Positions 15,808 through 25,835 of a stretch of 39,522 nt of DNA are shown piece after piece. The DNA comes from Myxococcales bacterium (GTDB taxonomy: Bacteria > Myxococcota_A > Polyangia > Polyangiales > Polyangiaceae): contig JAAFHV010000060.1 of the NCBI GenBank assembly GCA_013297655.1, positions 1-39,522 on the forward strand, read 5' to 3'. The translations under genes and the position numbers were made by a program. Below the pieces are notes generated by a model. That model saw only the letters and a program-made list of their open reading frames with translations. It had not been told where the DNA came from and made no database searches. Each line of letters begins with the position of its first letter. Positions within the stretch are counted from its first letter, which is position 1.

Positions 15808-16845
15808 TCACGCGTAGGCCTCGAGCACCCGCGCGGCCTCCGCGAGCGTCGGCCGGTCGCCCGGCGCATGACGAAGGAGTGCGTCGACCAAGTCGACCAC
15901 CTCTCCGGGTAGCCCGAGGTTTCGCTCGCGGAGAGGGAGCACCGTCTCCTGCGTGAGCCGCTTGAAGATCTGGCCGAAGCTCTTGCCCTCGACCGGCCGC
16001 ACCCCCGCGAGGCACTCGTACGCGACGACCCCGAGCGCCCACGCGTCGGACGGCGTGCCGACCTCGGTCTCGCCCACGATTTGCTCCGGCGACATGTAGT
16101 GGGGCGTCCCGAGCACGACCCCCGTGTCCGTGAGGCGCGTGGAGACGCCGAGCCCCGCCCCGAGCGCCTTCGCGAGACCGAAGTCAAGCAGCTTTACTTC
16201 TTGAGCGTCGAGCGGATCGCGTGGATTGCCGACGAGGAAGACGTTCTGGGGCTTCACGTCGCGATGCACGACGCCGGTCTCGTGCGCGAAGGCGAGGGCG
16301 TGCGCGAGCGAGGCGAGCACGTGCGCGGCGCCTGCCAGCGGGAAAATCGGCTCCCTGAAGAGGCGCCGATCGAGGCTCTCACCCTCGAGGAGCGGCGAGA
16401 CGAGGCCGACGCGTCCTTCGTGCTCCACGACCTCGAGGACCGGCACGATGCCCAGGTGAACGAGGGCGCCGGCGACCTTGGCCTCCCTCCGAAAGCGCGC
16501 CGCGTGCGGGCCCTCGAGGTCCTTCAGCACCTTGAGCGCGCACGTGGCGCGCGAGACCGGATCGAACGCGGCGTGCACCACCCCGACGCCTCCTTCGCCG
16601 ACCGTACGCGTGATGACGAAGCGGCCGAACCGCTCCCCGTCGGCGGCCCCGGGCGGCGCCTCGCTGCCCTCGGAGAGCGGAAACGTCGGGAAAAAAGCCT
16701 CGTCGGTCGACAGCGCGACCACGAGCTCGCGGCAAGCCTCGCACGCCTCGATGTGGCGCACGGCGGCCGCCCGCGCTTCCGGGGCGAGGCGCTGCTCGGT
16801 CCGGTCGAGGAGGTCGACCACGGTGGTCTCGTCGAGGCAATGCAT
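15808..16845 (-). CDS. Ser/Thr protein kinase with N-terminal zinc-binding anti-sigma-type domain
   Basis: 345 residues starting at ATG 16843-16845. The longer open frame upstream is the shadow of the sigma factor gene. The first 45 residues form a zf-HC2 motif, His31-x3-Cys35-x2-Cys38 (RHIEACEACRELV), as in anti-sigma factors. A complete Hanks kinase follows: GEGGVG (83-88), Lys105 (ALKVL), HRDVKPQN (194-201), DFG (221-223) and GTPHYMSPEQ (246-255). The protein ends just after the kinase fold, with no transmembrane helix, so it is a soluble regulator. It is divergent from a sigma-70 family gene, a layout known for ECF sigma factors controlled by zinc-finger kinases. It heads the operon leading to bamD. 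Confidence 0.93.
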   Translation of the reverse strand: MHCLDETTVVDLLDRTEQRLAPEARAAAVRHIEACEACRELVVALSTDEAFFPTFPLSEGSEAPPGAADGERFGRFVITRTVGEGGVGVVHAAFDPVSRATCALKVLKDLEGPHAARFRREAKVAGALVHLGIVPVLEVVEHEGRVGLVSPLLEGESLDRRLFREPIFPLAGAAHVLASLAHALAFAHETGVVHRDVKPQNVFLVGNPRDPLDAQEVKLLDFGLAKALGAGLGVSTRLTDTGVVLGTPHYMSPEQIVGETEVGTPSDAWALGVVAYECLAGVRPVEGKSFGQIFKRLTQETVLPLRERNLGLPGEVVDLVDALLRHAPGDRPTLAEAARVLEAYA

Positions 16846-16899
16846 CGGCTTTCGCCCATGGTAATCTCGAGCGCGAAGAAGGTGAACGAATCCAAGCTC

Positions 16900-17706
16900 A
16901 TGCCGATCGTGCGCGCCGCCCGCGCGTCCCACCCGTCGCTGGTGGTGGACGAAGCGGCGTTCCTCGGGGCGCTCGAGCAAAAGCTCGCCGATCGCGAAGA
17001 GCTCCCGAGCGAGGCATGCGCCGCCGACTTGCTGCTCGCGTACGCGTGCGGGCAGGGGAGCGCCACCGCGACCGCCACGTTCGAAAAGACCTACGGCGCC
17101 CTCGTGCGGAGCGCGCTCTCGCGGTTTCGGCTCGGCGCCGATCGTGAGGACGAGGTCGCCCAGCTCGTCCGCGAGCGGCTCTTCGTGGCGCGCAACGGCG
17201 CGCCGCCGAAGATTGTAGAGTACACGGGAAAGGGACCCCTCTCGGCGTGGCTCCGCGCGGTGGTCGCTCGCGTCGCGCTCGATGTGCTGCGCCGCGCGCG
17301 AGCGCCAGGGGATCCTGGGCGTAAAGATGCAGACGAGGAGCTCCGCGACGCGGCCGGTGGTCTCGGCGATCCCGAGCTCGAGGCCCTCCTCTCGCGCTAC
17401 CGCGAGCCGTTCAAGGAAGCGTTCCAAGCGACCCTCGAGGCGCTCCCCGAGCGCGAGCGCGCGCTGCTGAGGTTCGCGATCGTCGACGGCATGAACGTCG
17501 ATGCCCTCGGCGCGCTGCACGGCGTCCATCGCGCGACCGCGGCGCGATGGGTGGCGCACGCTCGGGAGGCGCTCGCGATGGGCACCCGCGAGAAGCTCTC
17601 GGCGCGGTTTCGACTCACGCGGACGGAGCTCGACAGCATCACGCGCCTCTGTCGCAGCCAGGTCGACGTCTCCCTCGTGCGGCTCCTCGAGCCCCACAAG
17701 GCGTAG
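16900..17706 (+). CDS. sigma-70 family RNA polymerase sigma factor
   Basis: 268 residues from ATG 16900. An in-frame ATG at 16858 would add 14 residues but leave only 12 bases to the divergent kinase start, so 16900 is preferred. Region 2 lies at about 65-135 (FEKTYGALVRSALSRFRLG, DEVAQLVRERLFV, YTGKGPLSAWLRAVVARVALDVLRR) and region 4 at about 180-240 (FQATLEALPERERALLRF, ALGALHGVHRATAARWVAHA), where the last stretch is the helix-turn-helix that reads the -35 element. Region 3 is missing, which places it among ECF-like factors. The partner is the divergent zf-HC2 kinase, which likely senses and controls it. No second partner gene follows. Confidence 0.88.
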   Translation: MPIVRAARASHPSLVVDEAAFLGALEQKLADREELPSEACAADLLLAYACGQGSATATATFEKTYGALVRSALSRFRLGADREDEVAQLVRERLFVARNGAPPKIVEYTGKGPLSAWLRAVVARVALDVLRRARAPGDPGRKDADEELRDAAGGLGDPELEALLSRYREPFKEAFQATLEALPERERALLRFAIVDGMNVDALGALHGVHRATAARWVAHAREALAMGTREKLSARFRLTRTELDSITRLCRSQVDVSLVRLLEPHKA

Positions 17707-17859
17707 CAGCCGGCGTTCGGTCCGGTCCTCGGCACGGCGCGTTTCGCGAGCGGGCGCGTTCGTTTTGCTCAATCGTGATTCTTTTTTGCGACGACGCGAA
17801 CCAGGCCCCGTCTCCGAGGCGCGCGGTCGTCGCGCATCGAACCCAGGAGCCACGGAATC

Positions 17860-18147
17860 ATGAACTCGTTCGCCCGCATCGCCTCGCTCGTCTCGGTCAT
17901 CGCCCTCGGCCTCGTTGCCGCGCCGCTCCTCACGGCGTGCTCCTCCGACGGCAGCAGCAGCGGTACGTCCGGCGATGGTACGTCGTCGAGCTCGAGCCAA
18001 AGCTGCACCAAGGAGTTCAAGTGCGAAAACGGCGCCTGCAAGTGCTCGGCTGGCCCCAACGACGGCAACAGTTGCTGCAACCCCGACGACGACTCGTGCA
18101 AGAGCTCGTCGAGCAACTGCGACACCTACTGCAAGGTCTGCAAGTAG
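17860..18147 (+). CDS. small cysteine-rich lipoprotein
   Basis: 95 residues. A clean lipoprotein signal ends in lipobox LTAC (Cys27), followed by a Ser/Gly/Thr linker of about 20 residues. The last 47 residues hold ten cysteines in the order C-x5-C-x4-C-x-C-x9-CC-x6-C-x7-C-x3-C-x2-C, suggesting a disulfide-stabilised mini-domain on the envelope surface. CAGGAG is 10 bases before the ATG and is a good ribosome site. The family is unknown; similar Ser-rich Cys-rich lipoproteins are common in large myxobacterial genomes. It converges with the formylglycine-enzyme-like lipoprotein gene, with 10 bases between the stops. Confidence 0.8.
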   Translation: MNSFARIASLVSVIALGLVAAPLLTACSSDGSSSGTSGDGTSSSSSQSCTKEFKCENGACKCSAGPNDGNSCCNPDDDSCKSSSSNCDTYCKVCK

Positions 18148-18157
18148 AGCCCGTCGC

Positions 18158-19537
18158 TCACTTGCCCGGACGCATGCAGCGAAAGCCGACCTCGGCCGCG
18201 ACGGCGCGCTTTTCGTTCACGATTCGACCGCGCCTCGCGCGCTTCATGAGCCCGGCGGGACCGGAAAAATAGCCTCCCCGCATCGATCGCGCGCCTGGGA
18301 GGCTAGGGCTCTCGGCGTCGCAAAAGGGATCGCGAAAAATGCCGCTGCCCCAGCAGGGCTCGTCTTGTTGGTTCCAGCGGTCGCGCGCCCACTCCGAGAG
18401 GTTCCCTCCGAGATCGACGAGCTCGCCGCCGCGCGCGGCGATCCGGTCGCGCTTCGTGGTGCCGCCGACCCCGGGCCGCACCTCTTCTCCGCGCCGACAA
18501 TCGGGTTGGCTGTTCGCGCTCCGCGAGAACGACGCGTCCTCGCAGGTGGGCGGATCGTCGCCCCACGGGAACGTGCTCCCGCGGTTGCCTCCCGCCGCGA
18601 GCTCGAGCTCCGTCTCGGTCGGCAAATCACGACCGAGCTTGCGGCAGGCGGCGCGCGCCTCCGTCCACGAGATGCAGTTCACGGGGAGGTTTTGCTCACC
18701 GCTCCCGTCGCGCGCATAGGTGCATCCTACAATCTTGCCCGTGACTCGGTCCGAAGGATCGTCGAGGTACGTGATCCCGATCGCGCGAAGCTCGCCGACG
18801 GTGAGCTCGTGCTTGTCCAAAAAGAAGGGAGCCACGATCGCGAGGCGCTCGGCCTCGCCGTCGAAATCGGTCTTCGCGCCGCGATCGAGGGTCGGATCGC
18901 CCATCCAGAACCCGGCCCCCTCTACACACGCCTCGTTCGGCCCTGGCTCGCCGACGCACGGGCGTGGCTCGTGCTCGTGGAAGCTCCCTGCGAAGCCCGC
19001 GCGGGGGCGGCCGAGGGTCGCGACGATCGGCGCGGCGAGGTCCCCCTGCGGCGCCGCGAGCTTGGCGACCGGCAAGGTCACGACCACGTCGACGAGGCCC
19101 TCGTTCGGGATCTCGGGGAGGGCGATCGTGGCTTCGATCGTGGACGCCGGTCGCGCCGCTAGCCCCTTCGACCGGAAGAGCCGCACCCGGAGCCGGAGCG
19201 CGCCCCGTAGCGAGGTCGCCCCCATCGGGAGCACGCCGATCGAGAGGGTTCCGTTCTTGGCGCCCTCGCGGGTTGGCTGAAGCTCCCGCGCGCAGCCGCG
19301 GCATGGCTCCGTTTCGCCAGGTAGGAACAGCTCGAACGACAGGCGATCGAACAGCGGAGGAACGAGCGCCACGGTGCCCGGCTCCTCCGGTAGCGGCGCG
19401 TCGGTGTCGACGTACACCACGAGCTGCCCGCGGGGCGGCAGCTCACGATCGCCACACGACGCGACTCCGAGCGCGAGCGACGCGAGCAGCCCGAGCCCTA
19501 TCGAAGCTCTCAACGCTGAGCGAAGCGCCGCCATCAT
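18158..19537 (-). CDS. lipoprotein with formylglycine-enzyme-like (SUMF1) domain, copy B
   Basis: 459 residues. The start is the ATG at 19535-19537, which overlaps the upstream stop by ATGA. Lipobox VASC gives Cys28. The N-terminal domain (about 30-180) begins GDRELPPRGQLVVYVDTDAP, nearly the same as its upstream neighbour. A SUMF1/FGE-sulfatase fold covers about 203-459: FWMGD, DKHELTVGEL, LPVNCISWTEARAACRKLGRDLPTETELELAAGG, PWGDDPP, LVDLGGNLSEWARDRW, RSMRGGYFSG and GFRCMRP. The redox-active cysteine pair that true formylglycine-generating enzymes carry near the C-terminus (CxxxxC in the CNPSYC region) is absent here, so it is probably a binding rather than catalytic domain. Last gene of the kinase-PEGA-lipoprotein operon. 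Confidence 0.87.
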   Translation of the reverse strand: MMAALRSALRASIGLGLLASLALGVASCGDRELPPRGQLVVYVDTDAPLPEEPGTVALVPPLFDRLSFELFLPGETEPCRGCARELQPTREGAKNGTLSIGVLPMGATSLRGALRLRVRLFRSKGLAARPASTIEATIALPEIPNEGLVDVVVTLPVAKLAAPQGDLAAPIVATLGRPRAGFAGSFHEHEPRPCVGEPGPNEACVEGAGFWMGDPTLDRGAKTDFDGEAERLAIVAPFFLDKHELTVGELRAIGITYLDDPSDRVTGKIVGCTYARDGSGEQNLPVNCISWTEARAACRKLGRDLPTETELELAAGGNRGSTFPWGDDPPTCEDASFSRSANSQPDCRRGEEVRPGVGGTTKRDRIAARGGELVDLGGNLSEWARDRWNQQDEPCWGSGIFRDPFCDAESPSLPGARSMRGGYFSGPAGLMKRARRGRIVNEKRAVAAEVGFRCMRPGK

Positions 19538-21075
19538 GGTGCAGGATACACGCATCTGATCCCGAGCCCGGAGAAGATGGCGTCGACGTCGGTGACTTGG
19601 CGGGTCGTGCTGCGAAGGTAGAGCACCGGCGCGATCCAGGAGGCGCCGCGGCTGACCTTCTTCGCGACGACACCGGCGGTCGGGGCGACGACGACCCGTG
19701 GATCGATGCGCGTGACGGTGGTCCACGCCTCCGAGCCGTAGGGGGCGTAGTCGTCCGCGGTCCATTCGCCGAGGCCCCCCGCGAGGCCCACGACGCCGAG
19801 CGGCGACGTGTCGGATTCCTGAAGAGGTGCGCCATCTTCCGCGAACACGGGGACGGGGCCCTTTTCACGACCACGCGCGCACACGCCGGGCGATCCGGCG
19901 AGGGCGACCCGTCCGTAGACGACCTCGTCGCAGCTCGGCTCGGTGTCACCGGCGGGGTACCTCGTCTTGCGCGGCCCGCCGGCCGACGCGGCCTTCTCCC
20001 ACTCCGCCTCGGTGGGGAGGCGACCACCCTCGAACGCGCAGAAGCCGGACGCGAGGGCGAAGCCGACGCAGCTCACGGCATACCCTTCGCGCTTTTGCGC
20101 CGAGCGCGACCACGGACAGGCCTCTTCGACCGTGGTCGCCATCGGGCCCTCGGTGCCCTCCGGCTCGCCGCGAAATCCGCGCGCCCGCGCGTCGCGCATG
20201 CGGGCGACGGTGACCTCGTGGCGATCGACCACGAAGCGAGATACCGCCACGATCCGCTCCGGCGACGGGGGCTCCTCCGGCGAAAAATCGACGAGCCGAG
20301 AGCCGAGCACGAACGCGCCGCCGGGCACGCACACGCGGTCCTTCGTCGTGAGCTCGTTCGTGCACGGAGCGGCGTGAAATGTCCCTGCCCGTGACGTCGT
20401 CGGGGTCTCGAGGACCGCGTCCACCGCGCCGCCGTCGGCAGGGCCGCGGACGCCATTTTTACACGTGGTCGCGGAGACCACATCGGGGGTCGTCGGCTCG
20501 TCGCCGAGGCGCGCCATCTCGCCCGCGCACGCCCCCGCGAGCACGACGGTGTGGCGTGCGCGTTCGGCGTGCACGAGGTGGAGCGCGACGAGGCGATCGA
20601 CCGCGAGGTTGGGCAGCGGCTCGAGCGGGGGGGTCAGATCGCGTCCGTCGCGCACGAGCCGCGGCCCTGCGGTCGGCGTCGCGCTCGCCGCTCCCGGGCG
20701 GTGCACGGTGGCGAAATCTTGGAAGCGCTCGCCGCGGTAGGAGCGGGTGGCTCCTTCCGGGAACACACGGAGGCGGACCATCACGTCGTGATCGCGTCCG
20801 TCGTCTTTGCCGACCACGCTGAAGCTCACCGGCCAGTCGCGCGCGTCGGGTCGCGCGAGCTCGCGGCTCTCGATCCAGACGCCGCTCTCGTAGACGTCGA
20901 CCCGCAATCGACCTGCGATCTGCGGTACCGGGAGGTCGGTGTCGACCACGACGAGGGCTTCCCCGAGGGGTGGAAGCTCGCGCCCGCAGCCCGCCACCGC
21001 GAGGCCGGCGAACAGGGGAACGAGCGCCGCGCGCGGCGAAACAGGACGCGACGATCTCGTTCCGCGAGGGCTCAT
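19534..21075 (-). CDS. lipoprotein with formylglycine-enzyme-like (SUMF1) domain, copy A
   Basis: 513 residues. The start ATG 21073-21075 overlaps the stop of the PEGA gene. Lipobox VAGC gives Cys30, followed by GRELPPLGEALVVVDTDLPVP, which parallels copy B downstream. A middle beta-rich region (50-240) comes before a SUMF1-type fold at about 249-513: CVPGGAFVLGS, VDRHEVTVARMRDA, YAVSCVGFALASGFCAFEGGRLPTEAEWEKAA, RYPAGDTEP, GVVGLAGGLGEWTADDY, SRGASWIAP and GIRCVYP. As in copy B, no C-terminal cysteine pair is visible, so formylglycine formation is unlikely. The two proteins are tandem paralogues. Both are expected to be anchored to the envelope and may act as substrates, receptors or outputs for the operon's kinase. 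Confidence 0.87.
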   Translation of the reverse strand: MSPRGTRSSRPVSPRAALVPLFAGLAVAGCGRELPPLGEALVVVDTDLPVPQIAGRLRVDVYESGVWIESRELARPDARDWPVSFSVVGKDDGRDHDVMVRLRVFPEGATRSYRGERFQDFATVHRPGAASATPTAGPRLVRDGRDLTPPLEPLPNLAVDRLVALHLVHAERARHTVVLAGACAGEMARLGDEPTTPDVVSATTCKNGVRGPADGGAVDAVLETPTTSRAGTFHAAPCTNELTTKDRVCVPGGAFVLGSRLVDFSPEEPPSPERIVAVSRFVVDRHEVTVARMRDARARGFRGEPEGTEGPMATTVEEACPWSRSAQKREGYAVSCVGFALASGFCAFEGGRLPTEAEWEKAASAGGPRKTRYPAGDTEPSCDEVVYGRVALAGSPGVCARGREKGPVPVFAEDGAPLQESDTSPLGVVGLAGGLGEWTADDYAPYGSEAWTTVTRIDPRVVVAPTAGVVAKKVSRGASWIAPVLYLRSTTRQVTDVDAIFSGLGIRCVYPAP

Positions 21076-22073
21076 GGAACCGCGAGCACCCATCCGAGGC
21101 CGCCGCCGTTGGGCGGAGGAGCCTCCGGCGCAGGTCGCGCGACGAAGTACGTGACGAGCGCCGCGCCCGCCACCACGCCCGCGACGCCTCCCCAGAACCA
21201 CCATCGACCGAGGAGCGAGGGCGACTCTCGCTGGAGCTTGGCGTCGATGTTCGACTCTTCGCCCGCGCGGAGCTGGAGGTCCACGTCGTAGGGGAGGAAC
21301 CCCTGCCGCCGGACGCGCACGTGATGAAGCCCGGGGCCGCGCTCGACCGCCACCGGGGCCTCGCCCACGTCGAGCCCGTCGAGGGTCACCACGCCGCTCG
21401 CCGGCGCGCTCGTGACCGCGATGCGCCCCGGCAGTCGGTCGAGCGAGAGCGCGAGCTTCGCCTTCGTGCGCGGCGCCCACGACGCCCGATGCACGATGTC
21501 GCTAAATCCATGTTTCGAAAGCAGAATAACGTGAAGGCCCGGGTCCGCCCGGAGCACGATCTTGGCTTCCGTGCCCGCGCCGAGCGCGACCGCTTTGCCT
21601 TGCGGGGCGAGGCCGGCGACACGAACGTCCGGGCGACCTTCGGCGGGGACGAGCGGGCGACCATCGACGAGCACGAGGGCGTCGCCCGGCGAGATCGTGA
21701 GCTCCACCTCCGCGATGGTGGCGCGCGTCTCGGCGAGGAACGTCTCCGCGTCGCGCCGCACGGGCTCCGGTAGCACGTGGGGTGTCTTGCGTTCGTCGTC
21801 GAGCGCCGCCGCGAAGGCCTGCTCCGCGCGGGTCGCGTGGCCGAGGGCGCGCTCGCACACCCCCACGTTGAACGTCGTGACCGGGTGCGCGCGTTTCGCG
21901 AGGGAGCGCTCGTAGGCCTCGAGCGCCTCCGCCCAACGCGACTCTTTCACCCGCTCGCTCCCGACCACGAACGCCGCGCGCGCCTCTTCGTCGTCGTCCG
22001 CGCGCGCCTCGCGTGGCGCGGCGACCGCTGCCGACATCATGACGAGAAGGAGAAAGAGGGCTTGTCCGCGCAT
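21072..22073 (-). CDS. TPR/PEGA-domain membrane protein
   Basis: 333 residues. The signal peptide ends at about ARA-DD (residue 26). A TPR-like pair lies at about 30-95 (AAFVVGSERVKESRWAEALE, VGVCERALGHATRAEQAF), followed by two PEGA-type segments (VELTISPGDALVLVDGRPLV...GLHVILLSKHGF and GRIAVTSAPASGVVTLDGLDVG...GLHHVRVRRQGFLPYDVDL). A transmembrane helix WWFWGGVAGVVAGAALVTYFVA precedes a short Pro/Gly tail. This is the layout of the large myxobacterial PEGA/TPR family that accompanies Ser/Thr kinases. It is 4 bases after the kinase stop and overlaps the next gene by ATGA. Likely role: extracytoplasmic scaffold or ligand sensor for the kinase. Confidence 0.87.
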   Translation of the reverse strand: MRGQALFLLLVMMSAAVAAPREARADDDEEARAAFVVGSERVKESRWAEALEAYERSLAKRAHPVTTFNVGVCERALGHATRAEQAFAAALDDERKTPHVLPEPVRRDAETFLAETRATIAEVELTISPGDALVLVDGRPLVPAEGRPDVRVAGLAPQGKAVALGAGTEAKIVLRADPGLHVILLSKHGFSDIVHRASWAPRTKAKLALSLDRLPGRIAVTSAPASGVVTLDGLDVGEAPVAVERGPGLHHVRVRRQGFLPYDVDLQLRAGEESNIDAKLQRESPSLLGRWWFWGGVAGVVAGAALVTYFVARPAPEAPPPNGGGLGWVLAVP

Positions 22074-22077
22074 GGTC

Positions 22078-23472
22078 TCAGAAGGGAGGGTTCACCACGA
22101 CGCCACCCGCGCCGCGTGTGCTCGCGCTCGCGCCCATCGCCGGGCCAATCGTAGGCGCCGACGCGACAGGCGAGCCATTCGGCTTGGGTGCAGAATGCAT
22201 CGATCCATCCGGCCGCGGCGCGGTCTTCGCCCCCGCGACGCCCGAAGCCGACGGGGTGACCCTCGGCGATGGCGTGACCGGCGACGCCGACGCCGACTGC
22301 GACGCCGACGGAACGGACGCCAGCGACGGATCGTGCGCCGCGACGACCGCGGGCGGAGGTGGCGCTGCGGCGCGCGGAACGAACACGACAAAAGCGGCGA
22401 CGGCGACGACGGCACCGGCGAGGCCGAGGCCAGCGAGGAGGGGCGCGCGCGATCGCCTCGCGCGAGATGCGCGTGATGCGGGCGGCGCGAGGTCGTGCCC
22501 GCTCGTACGCTCCGCGGGATCGATCGCGACGGCGGCCAACGTGCGCCCGGCGCCAGCGACGATGGAAGCGGCGGGCTCCGCGTGCGTACGGGCCGCTGCA
22601 GCGGCGAGGAAATTTCCGAGATCTCCGCGTTTGTCGCGATCGCTCACGAGGAGCGCGTCGATCGCGCGGCAGACCGCGGGGGGCGCGTCGGTGTGGCCCT
22701 CGAGCGACGGACGCGAGCCTTGCGCGATCGCCTTCAGGACCTGGCCCAAGTTGTCACCTCGGACGGGGCGCGTGCCGGCGAGCATCTCGTACGCGAGCAC
22801 CCCGAAGGACCACGCGTCCGAGCGGGCGTCGATGTCGCTCTCGCCGAAGCCCTGCTCGGGCGACATGTAGACCGGTGTCCCGAGCATCGCGCCGGTGGTC
22901 GTGAGCGGCGTATCGAGATCGTCGAGCACCTCGGCGGTGAGCTTCGCGATCCCGAAATCGAGCACCTTGAGCGGCACCTCGGCGGAGGGCTTCGCGAGCA
23001 AGAAGACGTTGTCGGGCTTGAGATCACGGTGCACGACGCCCTTCTCGTGGGCGGCGCACATCGCTTCCGCGAGCGCGACGAGCAACGGGCGCGCTTCTGC
23101 GTAGGGCAGCTTCGGCGCGCGATCCATCCGGACGCGCAAGGTCTCGCCGACGAGGCGCTCCATGACGAGCACCGCTTCGCCCGCGTGCTCGAGCACGTCG
23201 TCGATCGGGAGCACGCGCGGGTCGCCGACCGCCACCGAGGCGCGCGCTTCGCGGAGCGCACGCTCACGAACCCGCTCGTCCTTCGCGCGGCCGCGGCCCG
23301 TTCGCACGCGCGGCCGCAGGAGCTTGAGCGCCACCTTCCGCTTCGTGACCAGGTGCTCCGCCGCCCAAACGACCCCCATGCCGCCCTCGCCCAAGAGCGA
23401 GACGAGGCGGTACTTTTCGGCGATCACGGTGCCTTCGCAGAGACCATCGTCCAAGCGGATGGGGGATACCAC
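22078..23472 (-). CDS. membrane Ser/Thr protein kinase
   Basis: 464 residues if GTG 23470-23472 is the start. The open frame runs on to a GTG at 23577, but that codon lies inside the CIRCE operator of groES. The kinase core is complete: GEGGMGVVWAAE glycine loop, VALKLL lysine, HRDLKPDN about 120 residues later, VLDFGIAKL, and GTPVYMSPEQ in the activation segment. A linker with RRSRAP leads to one transmembrane helix (LLAGLGLAGAVVAVAAFVVFV) and a long Pro/Ser/Ala extracellular tail ending VVVNPPF with no folded sensor. It heads an operon with the PEGA protein and two SUMF1-like lipoproteins, which may supply the missing sensor parts. It is divergent from groESL. Confidence 0.92.
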   Translation of the reverse strand: MVSPIRLDDGLCEGTVIAEKYRLVSLLGEGGMGVVWAAEHLVTKRKVALKLLRPRVRTGRGRAKDERVRERALREARASVAVGDPRVLPIDDVLEHAGEAVLVMERLVGETLRVRMDRAPKLPYAEARPLLVALAEAMCAAHEKGVVHRDLKPDNVFLLAKPSAEVPLKVLDFGIAKLTAEVLDDLDTPLTTTGAMLGTPVYMSPEQGFGESDIDARSDAWSFGVLAYEMLAGTRPVRGDNLGQVLKAIAQGSRPSLEGHTDAPPAVCRAIDALLVSDRDKRGDLGNFLAAAAARTHAEPAASIVAGAGRTLAAVAIDPAERTSGHDLAPPASRASRARRSRAPLLAGLGLAGAVVAVAAFVVFVPRAAAPPPPAVVAAHDPSLASVPSASQSASASPVTPSPRVTPSASGVAGAKTAPRPDGSMHSAPKPNGSPVASAPTIGPAMGASASTRGAGGVVVNPPF

Positions 23473-23534
23473 GGGGGCACGAACGCGCGAGGACCTCGAA
23501 AGGCCTCCGGATTGAACTTTTCGAGCGGTCGGCC

Positions 23535-23562
23535 TTGACGTCGACGGCGTCTGTTTTACCTT
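23535..23562 (+). promoter_or_regulatory. predicted sigma-70 type promoter of groESL
   Basis: TTGACG at 23535-23540 and TACCTT at 23557-23562 are separated by 16 bases. The -35 matches consensus in 5 of 6 positions, the -10 is weak (3 of 6). The predicted start of transcription would fall at about 23569-23571, at the edge of the CIRCE element, the usual arrangement for HrcA control. Confidence 0.55.
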
Positions 23563-23570
23563 GGCCGCCG

Positions 23571-23597
23571 CTAGCACTCCCCGAGGGTGAGTGCTAA
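23571..23597 (+). promoter_or_regulatory. CIRCE operator (HrcA-binding site) of groESL
   Basis: CTAGCACTC (23571-23579), nine bases, then GAGTGCTAA (23589-23597). It matches the consensus TTAGCACTC-N9-GAGTGCTAA except for the first base of the left arm. CIRCE is bound by the heat-shock repressor HrcA, so groES-groEL should be induced on heat or unfolded-protein stress. The element lies 91 bases before the groES start and about 100 bases upstream of the divergent kinase start, so HrcA could affect both. Confidence 0.95.
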
Positions 23598-23688
23598 CAC
23601 CGCTCGCGACGCCCCGGCGCTGCGTGCCCGGCCCTCGCGTCGTCCTCGTGACGACCCGCTCAACCTCCCGAAATTACAGGATATACTC

Positions 23689-25678
<1,990 letters not shown>

Positions 25679-25711
25679 CACGTCGAGGTTTCGCACCCCG
25701 AAACCCCTGGG

Positions 25712-25751
25712 AGAGCCTCGGCGCCAAAACGCGTCGGGGCTCTTTCTCTTT
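25712..25751 (+). terminator. Rho-independent terminator of groESL
   Basis: AGAGCCTCGGCGC (25712-25724) pairs with GCGTCGGGGCTCT (25731-25743) over 13 positions, two of them G-T wobbles, with loop CAAAAC. TTCTCTTT follows. It starts 33 bases after the groEL stop. Confidence 0.85.
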
Positions 25752-25835
25752 GTGCGCCCAGGGTCACGCGACCGGTATCGCGTCTTACTTGCCCCGGAAT
25801 CCGTAGCTCCGCAGCGACAGATGATCGCGCGCAGA

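Noticed and set aside
23473-23577. Upstream start (GTG 23577) for the membrane kinase
   Set aside because: It would put the start codon inside the CIRCE operator and add 35 residues with no family resemblance.
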